Of a stretch of DNA of 64,000 bases, positions 36,344-45,870 are shown piece after piece. The notes beneath the pieces are model-generated. The model ran no database searches, had not been told where the DNA came from, and worked only from the letters and a program-made list of their open reading frames with translations. The stretch is from Paenibacillus sp. R14(2021). Lineage in GTDB: Bacteria; Bacillota; Bacilli; Paenibacillales; Paenibacillaceae. Position 1 is the first letter of the stretch; the number at the start of each line of letters is the position of its first letter. The translations under genes and the position numbers were made by a program. Where the stretch lies: assembly GCF_019431355.1 (NCBI RefSeq), contig NZ_CP080269.1, positions 1,612,001-1,676,000 on the forward strand, given 5' to 3'.

Positions 36344-36667
36344 ATGACGATGGGAGATCGCTTAAGAGAACTTCGGCTTCGGAAGAACATCTCACAAGAA
36401 GAAGTCGCAAGACAAATTGGCATTACGAGATCCGCCTACAGCCATTATGAAATCAATAACCGCCAGCCTGTCTATGAAACGTTGAAAAAACTGGCTGTCT
36501 TGTTCAACGTTTCGCTAGACTACATTATCGGCGGAGAGCCTGTTAAGCCGGATACGCCAGTGACCCCTGAAGCGATCGAGATTATCCGCCTTCTCAACAG
36601 CATGGATCAAGAACGGCGGAAGCAATCCATCGACCGGATGATGGCGTTCCTCAAACAGGTCGACTGA
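36344..36667 (+). CDS. XRE-family transcriptional regulator
   Basis: A 107-residue regulator. Residues 5-65 form a Cro/C1 helix-turn-helix (ELRLRKNISQEEVARQIGIT, RSAYSHYEINNRQPVYETLK, LFNVSLDYIIGG), a layout like SinR/ImmR. A short C-terminal helix region (LLNSMDQERRKQSIDRMMAF) probably dimerises. ATG 36344 has AAGGAG upstream. It overlaps nothing but ends two bases before the convergent histidine kinase gene. Targets unknown beyond its own operator. Confidence 0.88.
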   Translation: MTMGDRLRELRLRKNISQEEVARQIGITRSAYSHYEINNRQPVYETLKKLAVLFNVSLDYIIGGEPVKPDTPVTPEAIEIIRLLNSMDQERRKQSIDRMMAFLKQVD

Positions 36668-36669
36668 TG

Positions 36670-38763
36670 TTACTTTACGATGACCGGCAGCATGAACCAT
36701 ACCATCGTGCCTTTCTCCAGCGTGCTGACCACGCCGATGGAGCCGCCGTGTGCTTCAACGATTTCCTTGGCAATTGCAAGTCCGAGGCCGCTGCCGCCTT
36801 CGGCGGAATTGCGGGACGCTTCTTTCTTGTAAAACCGGTCAAAGATAAAAGGCAGATGCTCTTCTTCGATTCCGCTGCCTGTGTCGCTGACGGTAACGAC
36901 CACTCGCTTCGAAGCTGCTTCGACGAAGAAAGAAAGCGCTATCTCCCCGCCTTTAGGCGTATGCTTGATGGCATTGTAGATGACATTTGCCAGCACTTGG
37001 TCCATGCGAGGCAAATCCAGGCTCAGCCGGATGCGGTTCTGCTGCTCCATTTCATGCGCATGCCCCTCTTGCGGCGTATGCTCGCTGTGGAAGTCGCAGC
37101 TGAACCGCAAACCGCTGCTGATGACGTCGATCTCATACAAGTCATGCAGCTGCTGAATCCACTGCGCAAGCGATACTTCCGCAAAATCAAACCGCGTCTG
37201 ACCCGCCTCCAGCTTTGTCAGCTCGAACAGATCGTGAATCAGCCTGTTCAACCCGCCAACCTTCCCAAGCATCATGCGTATGTAGAGCTGCTGCTGCTCC
37301 TCTGATTTGACGACCCCGTCCTGGAAAGCTTCCAAGTAACCCTGCAGCAGCGTTATCGGCGTACGCAAATCATGGGATATGTTCGTCATCAGATGACGCC
37401 TCGATGTTTCCGACCGCTGCAAATCCCTATTCGTCTGCGCAAGGGTCTCATTCGCCTCGCTCAGCGCTTCCGTGCGTTCCTCGATGCGTTCCTCCAAATG
37501 CGTGTTCAACTCACGAAGCTCGTGAGATACATGCTCTACCTGGTATAAAGCGATGGAAAACCGTTTAGAAATAATAAAAGACTGCATCAGCATGAAGAAG
37601 AACAAGCCGAGCGGAACGAGCTGCGCATAGACGAGCCATTCATTATAGAACAGCATGTCGTTCATGACGGTCACAACAAATACGGCTACCCCCGCCAGCA
37701 CGAAAGTAGAACCGATTCTCCGGCGGTATTTGGCCATGATGAGCACACACAGCGTATAGAGGCTTACCGAGACGACAAACAGTTGAAAGACCGGCAGCAA
37801 TCGGGAGTAAACAATAGCCGGGCAGACGAGAACAAATACGCAGAGCGCAAGTCCGATCCCGACGACTAGGCGTATGACCTTCCTTGAGGCGTCGAGCGGA
37901 AAGAGCCGGTACACGTACAAATAGCCCGTTACGGCGCTCAGCGCGAAAGAGATGTATTCGATCTTGAGCCCGCCTTCCCACGGAATGGGAAACAGCTGCA
38001 GCAAATAGTTCTCGCCCGTAACGCTTGCCCTCGCCGCAACGAATAGACACAGTAGGCCAAAATACATCGTGAACTGCTCCTGCCTGCGGAACGCGTACAA
38101 CCCGATATGATAGACGCCGATAATGATGAGACTGCCGAGGATGAGCATCTCCTGAGCCGTCGTTTTCATTTGCCCGTCGACGATGGAATCGCTGTCGCCC
38201 ATCTGAATCGGTACCCAGATGCCGCCTTTGCGATGCTGGTAATTCGATACCTGTATCAAAATGTCCACCTTGCTCGTATTGGCGTCGAATGAAACGATGC
38301 GCGGATATTGCTGCGGCACCGATGTGCTGCGGCTTGTCCCTACTTGCCCCTGTACCGCCGCCAGCTGGCCGTTGATCCAAAGCTTGTAGCTGCTGAATAT
38401 GTTCGGCACGCGGAGCGCCAGTACACGGTCATACGGCGTCAGCAGCACCTTCAGCTTATAGGTGGCGTAGCCTTGGCCGCTCTTTAGGCCAAAGCTTCCA
38501 TTATAACTGTTCCACGAGCGCGGCACCATGACATGCCTTTCGTCTGCCTGACCCTTCGTATCGCCCGGCGCCAGCAGCTGGCCTCCGTAGAAGGACCACT
38601 GCCCCGACAGGTCAATTTGTCCATCGCCCGCGAAAGACCAATTGCGTAAATCTATGATGCCCCCTTTCGCGACGGGATCTGGCTTGCCATCCTGGACTGT
38701 GCAGCCGGACAGGAGAAGTATGGGAATGAGTATGAGCATGAATAGTGCGAATAAGCGGCGAAT
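36670..38763 (-). CDS. 7TM-DISM sensor histidine kinase
   Basis: About 697 residues: lipoprotein-type signal (ILIPILLLSGC), an extracellular 7TMR-DISMED2 beta domain (about 30-190), seven membrane helices (about 195-400), a coiled coil (HLEERIEERTEALSEANETL), a HisKA domain with the phosphorylated His in MTNISHDLRTPITLL, and a HATPase domain (VIYNAIKHTPKGG, DTGSGIEEEHLPFIFDRFY, SGLGLAIAKEIV). The conventional ATG at 38739 has no ribosome site. An ATT at 38763 has AGGAGGG seven bases upstream and gives RRLFALF before the hydrophobic core; no ATG, GTG or TTG lies between it and the upstream stop. Divergent from its response regulator. Confidence 0.88.
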   Translation of the reverse strand: MRRLFALFMLILIPILLLSGCTVQDGKPDPVAKGGIIDLRNWSFAGDGQIDLSGQWSFYGGQLLAPGDTKGQADERHVMVPRSWNSYNGSFGLKSGQGYATYKLKVLLTPYDRVLALRVPNIFSSYKLWINGQLAAVQGQVGTSRSTSVPQQYPRIVSFDANTSKVDILIQVSNYQHRKGGIWVPIQMGDSDSIVDGQMKTTAQEMLILGSLIIIGVYHIGLYAFRRQEQFTMYFGLLCLFVAARASVTGENYLLQLFPIPWEGGLKIEYISFALSAVTGYLYVYRLFPLDASRKVIRLVVGIGLALCVFVLVCPAIVYSRLLPVFQLFVVSVSLYTLCVLIMAKYRRRIGSTFVLAGVAVFVVTVMNDMLFYNEWLVYAQLVPLGLFFFMLMQSFIISKRFSIALYQVEHVSHELRELNTHLEERIEERTEALSEANETLAQTNRDLQRSETSRRHLMTNISHDLRTPITLLQGYLEAFQDGVVKSEEQQQLYIRMMLGKVGGLNRLIHDLFELTKLEAGQTRFDFAEVSLAQWIQQLHDLYEIDVISSGLRFSCDFHSEHTPQEGHAHEMEQQNRIRLSLDLPRMDQVLANVIYNAIKHTPKGGEIALSFFVEAASKRVVVTVSDTGSGIEEEHLPFIFDRFYKKEASRNSAEGGSGLGLAIAKEIVEAHGGSIGVVSTLEKGTMVWFMLPVIVK

Positions 38764-38846
38764 AACGGAACCCTCCTGAAAAACGTGGATTGCTCACCCC
38801 TCCCTCCATTCGCTATAATAGTTCGAGGGAAGAGGGGGAACGGAAG

Positions 38847-39578
38847 ATGTCTGGGAGTAATATTTTGGTCGTAGATGATGAAGCCGATATTACTGAGTTA
38901 ATCCGCTTATATATGGAGCGCGAAGGGTTTGTCGTCGAGACGACGGACAACGGTGAAGATGCTGTCGAGCTGACCGCCGCGCTGAAGCCGGATCTCGTCA
39001 TATTGGATATCCAGTTGAAGCAGATGGACGGATTTGACGTTTGCAAGCAAATTCGGAGCATGTCCGACGTTCCCATCTTATTCATCAGCTGTAAAAGCGA
39101 CGATACTGACATTATACATGGTCTCACGGTAGGCGGCGACGATTATATGACGAAGCCGTTCAGCCCGAGTCAGCTGGTGGCGCGCGTCAAAGCGCATCTC
39201 CGCAGGCAATCCGTTTACGATCGGCAGCGACCCGGCGACCGTGCATTCGACGAGGTGCTTCGCTTCGACGGCCTCGTGATCGATCTGCCGGCGCGAAGCG
39301 TGCATGTCAGGGACAAAGAAGTCTTCCTGTCCGCCAAAGAGTTCGAGCTGCTCGTCCGCCTGGCCAAAACGCCGAATCGCGCGTTCGCCTTGGATGATCT
39401 GTATACGGTCGTATGGGGCCATGACAGCATGGGCGACACCCGCACGCTTATGGTGCATGTCAGCAATTTACGCAAGAAGATCGAACCTGACCCTGCCAAT
39501 CCGATGTATATCGTAACGGTGCGCGGCGTCGGGTACAAATTCAACATCAAGGAAGGAAACACCTATGTACAACGCTGA
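38847..39578 (+). CDS. OmpR-family response regulator
   Basis: A 243-residue two-domain regulator. The receiver domain (1-120) has VVDDEADI acids, the phosphorylated Asp in LVILDIQ and Lys in MTKPFSPSQL. The C-terminal winged helix (about 145-235) includes LSAKEFELLVRLAKTPNRAF and VSNLRKKIEPD. ATG 38847 has a purine-rich ribosome site (GAGGGGGAAC); the frame from 38790 is longer without support. It faces the kinase at 36670 across about 80 bases and is its obvious partner. The next gene overlaps it by 14 bases. Confidence 0.93.
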   Translation: MSGSNILVVDDEADITELIRLYMEREGFVVETTDNGEDAVELTAALKPDLVILDIQLKQMDGFDVCKQIRSMSDVPILFISCKSDDTDIIHGLTVGGDDYMTKPFSPSQLVARVKAHLRRQSVYDRQRPGDRAFDEVLRFDGLVIDLPARSVHVRDKEVFLSAKEFELLVRLAKTPNRAFALDDLYTVVWGHDSMGDTRTLMVHVSNLRKKIEPDPANPMYIVTVRGVGYKFNIKEGNTYVQR

Positions 39579-40431
39579 TTTATGGAAAGATTACGAACTG
39601 CTCGACACCGGAAATGGTGAGAAATTAGAACGTTGGGGCTCCTACGTCCTCCGTAGGCCAGACCCGCAGGTGATTTGGCCGATCGCCAATGAAACAGGAC
39701 GCTGGACAACGGCCGACGGCCACTACCACCGGAGCTCATCCGGCGGCGGAGAATGGGAATTCCGCACGAAAATGCCGGACCGCTGGTCCATCTCTTACGG
39801 CGAGCTGAAATTCCACATAAAGCCGACCAGCTTTAAGCACACTGGCTTGTTTCCCGAACAGGCCGTTAACTGGACTTGGATGATGGATAAGATCCGAAAT
39901 GCGGGCAGACCGGTCCGCGTCTTGAATCTATTCGCTTATACCGGCGGAGCTACCGTTGCCGCTGCTGCAGCCGGGGCAGAAGTGTGCCACGTCGATGCCG
40001 CTAAAGGCATGGTGCAGTGGGCGAAGGAAAATGCCGAGCTGTCCGGGCTTGCCACTGCTCCCATCCGCTACATAACGGACGATGTGTTCAAATTCGTGCA
40101 GCGCGAGGAGCGCCGCGGCAAACGCTACGACGCGATTATTATGGATCCGCCTTCCTACGGACGCGGACCAAACGGGGAAATGTGGAAGCTGGAGCAGAAC
40201 CTGTTCCCTTTCCTTGAATTCTGTTCGACGATTCTGTCGGAGAATCCGCTGTTCGTGCTGGTGAATTCCTATACGACGGGTCTCTCTCCTACCGTCCTTC
40301 ACAATATGCTGCACATGACGGTAGGCCGCAAATTCGGAGGCACCATCCACAGCGGTGAAATCGGTATTCCGATCACGGCTTCGGGACTGACGCTGCCATG
40401 CGGCATACTGGGCCGCTGGGAGGGCAAATAA
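39565..40431 (+). CDS. Class I SAM-dependent RNA methyltransferase
   Basis: A 288-residue methyltransferase of the RlmI/RlmK-like group. The SAM-binding motif I is VLNLFAYTGGATVAAAAAGA and the catalytic-side motif is IIMDPPSYGRG. The N-terminal part is short, with no PUA domain. It probably methylates rRNA; the site is unknown. ATG 39565 has GGAAGGAAAC upstream and overlaps the response regulator gene by 14 bases. It is followed two bases later by a pseudouridine synthase, so the operon combines signalling with RNA modification. Confidence 0.85.
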   Translation: MYNADLWKDYELLDTGNGEKLERWGSYVLRRPDPQVIWPIANETGRWTTADGHYHRSSSGGGEWEFRTKMPDRWSISYGELKFHIKPTSFKHTGLFPEQAVNWTWMMDKIRNAGRPVRVLNLFAYTGGATVAAAAAGAEVCHVDAAKGMVQWAKENAELSGLATAPIRYITDDVFKFVQREERRGKRYDAIIMDPPSYGRGPNGEMWKLEQNLFPFLEFCSTILSENPLFVLVNSYTTGLSPTVLHNMLHMTVGRKFGGTIHSGEIGIPITASGLTLPCGILGRWEGK

Positions 40432-40432
40432 C

Positions 40433-41191
40433 ATGGCTGGAGATCACGGGGCGGCTCCAGCCCCGCTCCTTCCCGTGCTCTACGAGGATAATCATCTGCT
40501 CGCGGTGGTCAAGCCGCCGGGCATGCTCTCGCAGGGGGATGAGACCGGCGAGTCCGATATGGTCACCCTGCTGAAGGAAGACTTGAAAGCACGATATAAC
40601 AAGCCCGGCAATGTCTATGTCGGGCTTGTCCATCGTTTGGACCGTCCTGTCGGCGGCGCAATGCTGTTCGCCAAAACGTCGAAGGCCGCCTCGCGTCTCT
40701 CGGAGTCCGTTCGAAGCAGAGCCTTTGGCAAGACCTATGTTGCCGTCGTTCACGGCGCTCCGGCAGCCGATTCCGGGCGTCTGCGCCACTTTTTGCGCAA
40801 AGACGCCGCGCGCAATATCGTCACGGTCCATCCCAAGCCTGTTCCCGATGCCAAGGAGGCGATCCTCGACTATGCGGTTGTGGCAAAGCATGGGCCTTTC
40901 TCGCTCATTGCCGTGAAGCTGCTCACGGGCCGTTCGCATCAAATTCGAGCGCAGCTTGCATCGATCGGCTGCCCGCTCGTATATGACCGTAAGTACGGCG
41001 CTCCTCCCGTTCAAGGCGAGCAGGACATCGCGCTATGGTCGACCGCTATCGGCGTCGCGCATCCCGTCACGAAGGAATGGCTGACCATCCTTTGCCCGCC
41101 GCCGGCGACTGAGCCTTGGACTCGCTTCAGCGCAGCGGATTATGAACGCTCGCGGACGCTGCTGCCTGATGAAGGAAGTGGCCGCCGATGA
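40433..41191 (+). CDS. RluA-family pseudouridine synthase
   Basis: A 252-residue enzyme converting specific uridines of rRNA or tRNA to pseudouridine. The catalytic Asp is in VHRLDRPVGGAML, and LLTGRSHQIRAQLASIGCPL is the second signature. There is no S4 domain. Start ATG 40433 follows the methyltransferase stop by one base. Its TGA overlaps the ATG of the CapA gene (ATGA at 41188-41191), so the genes are translationally coupled. Target base unknown. Confidence 0.9.
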   Translation: MAGDHGAAPAPLLPVLYEDNHLLAVVKPPGMLSQGDETGESDMVTLLKEDLKARYNKPGNVYVGLVHRLDRPVGGAMLFAKTSKAASRLSESVRSRAFGKTYVAVVHGAPAADSGRLRHFLRKDAARNIVTVHPKPVPDAKEAILDYAVVAKHGPFSLIAVKLLTGRSHQIRAQLASIGCPLVYDRKYGAPPVQGEQDIALWSTAIGVAHPVTKEWLTILCPPPATEPWTRFSAADYERSRTLLPDEGSGRR

Positions 41192-42564
41192 GACGAATCC
41201 TGCATCTGTTCAAGCAAGGGCTCGCGCCGCTGCTCCTCAGCTTGGTGCTGCTGCTTGGCGGCTGTACATCGGATCCGCATCTTGATCCTTCCCCGCCTGA
41301 ACCGGCGGCAGGTCAGGACGAACCTGTCAAATCCGCTCCTGCAGACGTGCCCTCCGCGAACAACGGCAGTACGGGGAATGACCCTGACCAACAGGGGAAT
41401 GACATGGACCAACCGGTTGACGGTGGTACCGATAACAATCCGGCTCCCGCCGATCCGAATACCGGCACCGAAGCACCGCCCCCGGATGCCGGGCATGGCT
41501 CGGCGGATGCCGAATGGGTGGCCGTCGGCGACATTATGATGCATACGCCTCAGCTTCCGGGTGCCTTCGACGAAGCCGCGCAGCGGTATGACTTCAAACC
41601 CTGGTTCACCGATGTGAAGCCGATTCTGGAGCAGGGTGACTGGACGCTCGGAAACCTCGAGACGCCCATAGCCGGCAAAGCGCTGGGATTATCCGGATTC
41701 CCTCGCTTCAATGCGCCGGCAGAACTCGGCGACGCGCTGAAATATGCCGGATTTACGACGGTGACGAATGCGAATAACCATGCGATGGACCGCGGCGCGA
41801 AAGGCATCGCGATGACGCTCGAGAAGCTGCAGAAGCTCGGCTTCGATACGAAAGGCACGGCCCGTTCAAAGGCTGAAGCCGATAAGCTCACAATCGTGAA
41901 GAAGCACGGAATCGCCATGGGCTTGCTGGCATACACGTACGGAACGAACGGAATCCCGCTTCCTAAGAACCAGCCTTATGCGGTTTCGTTGATCGACGAA
42001 GCGGCCATCATTCGCGACATTGGTCGCCTCCGCGAGGCCGGCGCGGATTTTATAACGGTATGCCTGCATTTCGGTATCGAATACCAGACGATGCCTAACG
42101 ATGCCCAGAAGACGCTGGCCAGGAACCTCATTGCGGCAGGTGCCGATATTATCGCGGGCTCGCATCCTCATGTGGTACAGCCCTATGAGCTGGCGGAAGT
42201 TACAGAGCCGGACGGCTCCGTACGGAAGGGACTTATCATTTATTCGATGGGCAATTTCATTTCCAATCAGCGGGGCAGCACAAAGGATTACGGCGTCATT
42301 TATAAGGTACACATTCACAAGGACAACACTTCAGGCTTGACTTCGATCGGCAGCGTCAAGGCGATTCCGACCTGGGTGCACCGCGTGCTGGTCAAAGGCG
42401 TCAATCACTATACGGTGATGCCGGTTCAAGCTCTGCTGGCATCCGCGCCTCTTCAAGACCTCAAGGCTTCGGATTACAGCGCGATTAAGAGCACGTACGC
42501 CCAGCTGACTAAGCGGATCGAATCCATGCTAGCGAAGCCCGTGCAGCTCCAAGCCGCGCCATAA
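41188..42564 (+). CDS. CapA-family lipoprotein
   Basis: A 458-residue protein with a lipoprotein signal (LLLSLVLLLGGCTS), a Pro/Asp/Asn-rich linker (about 30-105, low complexity, likely spanning the wall) and a CapA/metallophosphatase domain. Motifs are VAVGDIMMHTPQL, GNLETPI, NANNHAMDRG, VCLHFGIEYQ and AGSHPHVVQPYE, whose Asp, His and Asn residues would bind two metals. Homologs take part in poly-gamma-glutamate handling, but no capBC genes are near, so its substrate is open. Exposed on the membrane outer face. Ends the operon at the terminator at 42574. Confidence 0.88.
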   Translation: MRRILHLFKQGLAPLLLSLVLLLGGCTSDPHLDPSPPEPAAGQDEPVKSAPADVPSANNGSTGNDPDQQGNDMDQPVDGGTDNNPAPADPNTGTEAPPPDAGHGSADAEWVAVGDIMMHTPQLPGAFDEAAQRYDFKPWFTDVKPILEQGDWTLGNLETPIAGKALGLSGFPRFNAPAELGDALKYAGFTTVTNANNHAMDRGAKGIAMTLEKLQKLGFDTKGTARSKAEADKLTIVKKHGIAMGLLAYTYGTNGIPLPKNQPYAVSLIDEAAIIRDIGRLREAGADFITVCLHFGIEYQTMPNDAQKTLARNLIAAGADIIAGSHPHVVQPYELAEVTEPDGSVRKGLIIYSMGNFISNQRGSTKDYGVIYKVHIHKDNTSGLTSIGSVKAIPTWVHRVLVKGVNHYTVMPVQALLASAPLQDLKASDYSAIKSTYAQLTKRIESMLAKPVQLQAAP

Positions 42565-42573
42565 ACAACAAAC

Positions 42574-42608
42574 AACCGCCCCTCCTGCGTCAATAGGAGG
42601 GGCGGTTT
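42574..42608 (+). terminator. Rho-independent terminator
   Basis: AACCGCCCCTCCT pairs with AGGAGGGGCGGTT and is followed by TCT; ten bases after the CapA gene. It also faces the convergent marR gene. Confidence 0.8.
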
Positions 42609-42628
42609 CTATGTTCATGTGCTGCCGA

Positions 42629-43045
42629 TTAGGAATTCGCGACCTTGCCGAGCAAGTAGACGAGAAGCTGTTGATTGTGTGACGAAATACGGTCAAGCGC
42701 TTCGCTGATATAGGCGTCGCGAATACCAACACCGCGTGAAGCTTCCGATAGTCCCTTCTCCGTCACCGTCACCCAGACGATCCGGCGGTCGCTTTCGTCC
42801 CGTTTCCGCTCAACGAGTCCTCCGCGCTCCATGCGGTCCAGAAGCGTCGTTATGGCCGCCGGCGTGGTCTCCAAATAAGCCAGCAAATCCGATGGTTTCA
42901 TCGGTTGATGCTGCAGCAGCAGCTCCAGTACGACAAGTTGTCCTTCTGTTAGATTCGGCGCCAGCTCATCCTCCAAATGCGTCTTCCATTCCTTCGTCAT
43001 CTTCATCCACAATCGGGCAAATTCCGTAGAAACGATGACTCTCAC
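42629..43045 (-). CDS. MarR-family transcriptional regulator
   Basis: A 138-residue winged-helix regulator: LTEGQLVVLELLLQHQPMKP, SDLLAYLETTPAAITTLLDR and the wing with DRRIVWVTVTEKG. It has no obvious cysteine sensor (no conserved early Cys). Start ATG or GTG at 43045 with GGCGGGTG region upstream. It stands alone between the CapA operon and parC, so it may act on distant targets or only on itself. Confidence 0.88.
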   Translation of the reverse strand: MRVIVSTEFARLWMKMTKEWKTHLEDELAPNLTEGQLVVLELLLQHQPMKPSDLLAYLETTPAAITTLLDRMERGGLVERKRDESDRRIVWVTVTEKGLSEASRGVGIRDAYISEALDRISSHNQQLLVYLLGKVANS

Positions 43046-43232
43046 CCGCCTTCTGTCCGATTTATGCTCATACCTTATTATACCATGTGCAAATGTCGAA
43101 TTTAAGGTTAATGCAGTTAATATTTTGTCCGCCTAAACGCTATAAAAGAGAACCATTTGACAGGTTTAGACATATATTAATTCCATAGGCTGTTGTACCG
43201 GCTCGAAATCGAGAACAGGGGCGTGATGGCAG

Positions 43233-43400
43233 GTGGAAGAGCGCAAACTGGAACTGATGCGAAGACTCTCAGAACTCGGCATACAAAAAGACCCGCAATG
43301 GCTGGACCGGCTTGATGAACCGGCGCCATTGTGGGTCGTACTTGAACTCATGGTTAAATTAGTGGAGCAGAAGGATTCTCCGCATCAACCGTTTGATTAA
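43233..43400 (+). CDS. Small conserved-looking protein, 55 residues
   Basis: A GTG-started frame reading [20 protein letters not shown], then [20 protein letters not shown] and [15 protein letters not shown]. The amphipathic, charged pattern is that of a real small protein. AGGGG lies about 12 bases upstream, so translation may be weak. Its TAA overlaps the stop codon of the convergent parC by two bases. Function unknown. Confidence 0.55.
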   Translation: MEERKLELMRRLSELGIQKDPQWLDRLDEPAPLWVVLELMVKLVEQKDSPHQPFD

Positions 43401-45850
43401 TCCTGCTGCAGCAAGTCAGCCCGAATAAACACGGTTGTTAAGCTGTCCTTCTTGTCAACCGGAGTCACTGCACGTCCGGTCGACTTACGATCTTCGATCG
43501 GCGCTTTCTCGGTAGACACCGTGATGGACGCGCCGGAGGAAGTCAGCAATACCATTTCGCGTTCTTCCTTGCAATGGAGGCCGCCGATAAGCCGATCTCC
43601 ATTTGGACGAACGCGTTTACCTTCTTTGAACTCGAATGTTGCGACCCCTTTGCCGCCGCGGCCTTGGATCGGATAGTCCAGCAGCAGCGACCGCTTGCCA
43701 AAGCCAAGATCCGTCAGGACAAGCACTTCGCCCTCATCCCCGCTTACCAGATCCGCCGCGACGATTTCATCGTCGTCCTTCAATACGATGCCCCGCACGC
43801 CTGCGGCGACGCGTCCCATTGCATTGACCTCGCTTTCGGCAAACCGGATGCTCATGCCGTTCTTCGTAATAAGCAGTAATTCTTTTGCGTTGTCGCTTGT
43901 CAAGACGCGCAGCACATCATCGCCCTCTGCCAGCTTGACGGCCGCAATGGCGGTCGAACGCGACGATTTGTAATCCTTCAGCTCCGTACGCTTCACTTGT
44001 CCGCGTTTGGTTACGAACACGAGCGAGCGGTTCGGTATCTCGAAGTCCTTCACTGGAATGACGCTGATAATGCTGTCATCCTTCGGCATCGGCACTACGT
44101 TGACCACCGCCGTGCCGGTATCCTTCCACTTGAACTCCGGAATGAGATGAACCGGAAGCTGATAATATTGGCCTTTGCGCGTGAAGAGGAGCAGCTGGTC
44201 GATCGTATTCACATCCAGCAAGGTACGGATGACATCGCCGTCTTTGACGCCGGCATTGCCAAGCTCGCCACCCGAGCGGGTGAAAGAGAGCTTCGAAGTC
44301 CGTTTAATGTAGCCGTCCTTACTTAGGGTGACGAAGACATCCTCGGCTGCGACGATGACTTCCAGATTTACCTTCAATTCTTCGACTTCGCCCTTAATAT
44401 CGGAACGGCGGTCAATGCCGTATTTGTCGCGAATTTCGGTGAGCTCTTCCTGGATGACACCAATCAGCTTCTTCTCGCTTGACAGAATGGAACGCAGGTA
44501 TGCGATCTTCTTCTGAATGTCCTTCAGCTCTTTCTCGATCGACGTAATCTCGAGATTCGTCAGACGATACAGTTGCAAAGTCAGAATGGCATCGGCTTGA
44601 CGTTCGGAGAACCCGAACTTGGCCACCAGATTGTTCTGTGCGTCCTGGCGGTTCTTCGATGCCTTGATCGCAGCAATAACCTCGTCCAATATGTTAAGCG
44701 CCTTTGCAAGCCCTTCCAAGACGTGCGCCCGGTCTTCCGCCTTCTCCAGCTCATACTGGGAGCGATTCGTGACGACTTCCTTCTGGTGCACGATATAAGC
44801 CGTCAGCATTGCTTTCAAACCAAGCTGCTGCGGTGTTTTGTTGACAATCGCCACCATATTGAAGCTGTATGCCACTTGAAGATCGGTTTTCTTCAGCAGA
44901 TAAGCCAGTATGCCCTGCGCGTCCGCTTCCTTCTTCAGCTCTACGACGATACGAAGCCCGTTTCGTCCGCTTTCGTCCCGCACCTCGGCAATGCCTTCGA
45001 CTTTCTTCTCGAGCCGGATGTTCTCCATCGACGTAACCAGCCGGGATTTGACGACCTGAAACGGAATTTCAGTAATGACAAGCTGCTGGCGTCCGCCCTT
45101 CAAGTCCTCGATTTCCGTCTTCGCGCGATGATAGATGCGGCCTTTGCCGTTCTGGTAGGCTTCTCTGATTCCGTCCTCGCCCATAATGAGACCGCCTGTC
45201 GGGAAGTCAGGACCTTTCACGATCGTCATCAGCTGCTCCAGCTCGATATCCGGATTATTCATGACGGCTATGCAAGCATCGATGATCTCCTTCAGGTTAT
45301 GAGGGGGAATTTCAGTAGCGAAGCCCGACGAAATCCCGCTGACGCCGTTGACGAGCAGATTCGGGTAGCGGGCCGGCAAAACAACCGGCTCTTTCGTCGT
45401 ATTATCGAAATTGTCTTTAAACAAAACCGTGCGTTTCTCGATGTCGCGAAGCAGCTCCATCGCGATCGGCGATAAGCGCGCTTCCGTGTAGCGCATTGCC
45501 GCTGCCGGATCATCGTCGAGCGAGCCCCAGTTACCGTGGCCGTCAATAAGCATATGGGCCATTTTCCATGGCTGAGCCATACGCACCATACCTTCGTAGA
45601 TGGAAGAATCGCCGTGGGGGTGGTAGTTGCCCATCACGTCTCCGACGGTTTTGGCGGATTTGCGGTAGCCTTTGTCGGGCGTGTTGCCCGCATCATACAT
45701 AGCGTACAGAATACGCCGCTGCACCGGCTTCAGCCCGTCGCGAACGTCGGGAATGGCACGGTCTTGAATGATGTATTTGGAATAGCGTCCGAAGCGGTCG
45801 CCTACGACTTCTTCCAGATACGCCGGTAAAAACTGTTCCAGCATACTCAT
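43397..45850 (-). CDS. parC: DNA topoisomerase IV subunit A
   Basis: An 817-residue type IIA topoisomerase subunit. The winged-helix core carries [15 protein letters not shown] and the active-site tyrosine region ([19 protein letters not shown]). The quinolone region is wild-type in look ([19 protein letters not shown]). The C-terminal beta-pinwheel (about 500-810) includes [20 protein letters not shown]. The absence of a GyrA-box QRRGGKG and its place after parE mark it as ParC. With ParE it decatenates daughter chromosomes. It starts 20 bases after parE. Confidence 0.95.
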   Translation of the reverse strand: MSMLEQFLPAYLEEVVGDRFGRYSKYIIQDRAIPDVRDGLKPVQRRILYAMYDAGNTPDKGYRKSAKTVGDVMGNYHPHGDSSIYEGMVRMAQPWKMAHMLIDGHGNWGSLDDDPAAAMRYTEARLSPIAMELLRDIEKRTVLFKDNFDNTTKEPVVLPARYPNLLVNGVSGISSGFATEIPPHNLKEIIDACIAVMNNPDIELEQLMTIVKGPDFPTGGLIMGEDGIREAYQNGKGRIYHRAKTEIEDLKGGRQQLVITEIPFQVVKSRLVTSMENIRLEKKVEGIAEVRDESGRNGLRIVVELKKEADAQGILAYLLKKTDLQVAYSFNMVAIVNKTPQQLGLKAMLTAYIVHQKEVVTNRSQYELEKAEDRAHVLEGLAKALNILDEVIAAIKASKNRQDAQNNLVAKFGFSERQADAILTLQLYRLTNLEITSIEKELKDIQKKIAYLRSILSSEKKLIGVIQEELTEIRDKYGIDRRSDIKGEVEELKVNLEVIVAAEDVFVTLSKDGYIKRTSKLSFTRSGGELGNAGVKDGDVIRTLLDVNTIDQLLLFTRKGQYYQLPVHLIPEFKWKDTGTAVVNVVPMPKDDSIISVIPVKDFEIPNRSLVFVTKRGQVKRTELKDYKSSRSTAIAAVKLAEGDDVLRVLTSDNAKELLLITKNGMSIRFAESEVNAMGRVAAGVRGIVLKDDDEIVAADLVSGDEGEVLVLTDLGFGKRSLLLDYPIQGRGGKGVATFEFKEGKRVRPNGDRLIGGLHCKEEREMVLLTSSGASITVSTEKAPIEDRKSTGRAVTPVDKKDSLTTVFIRADLLQQD

Positions 45851-45870
45851 GCCGATACTCTCCTCAATGG

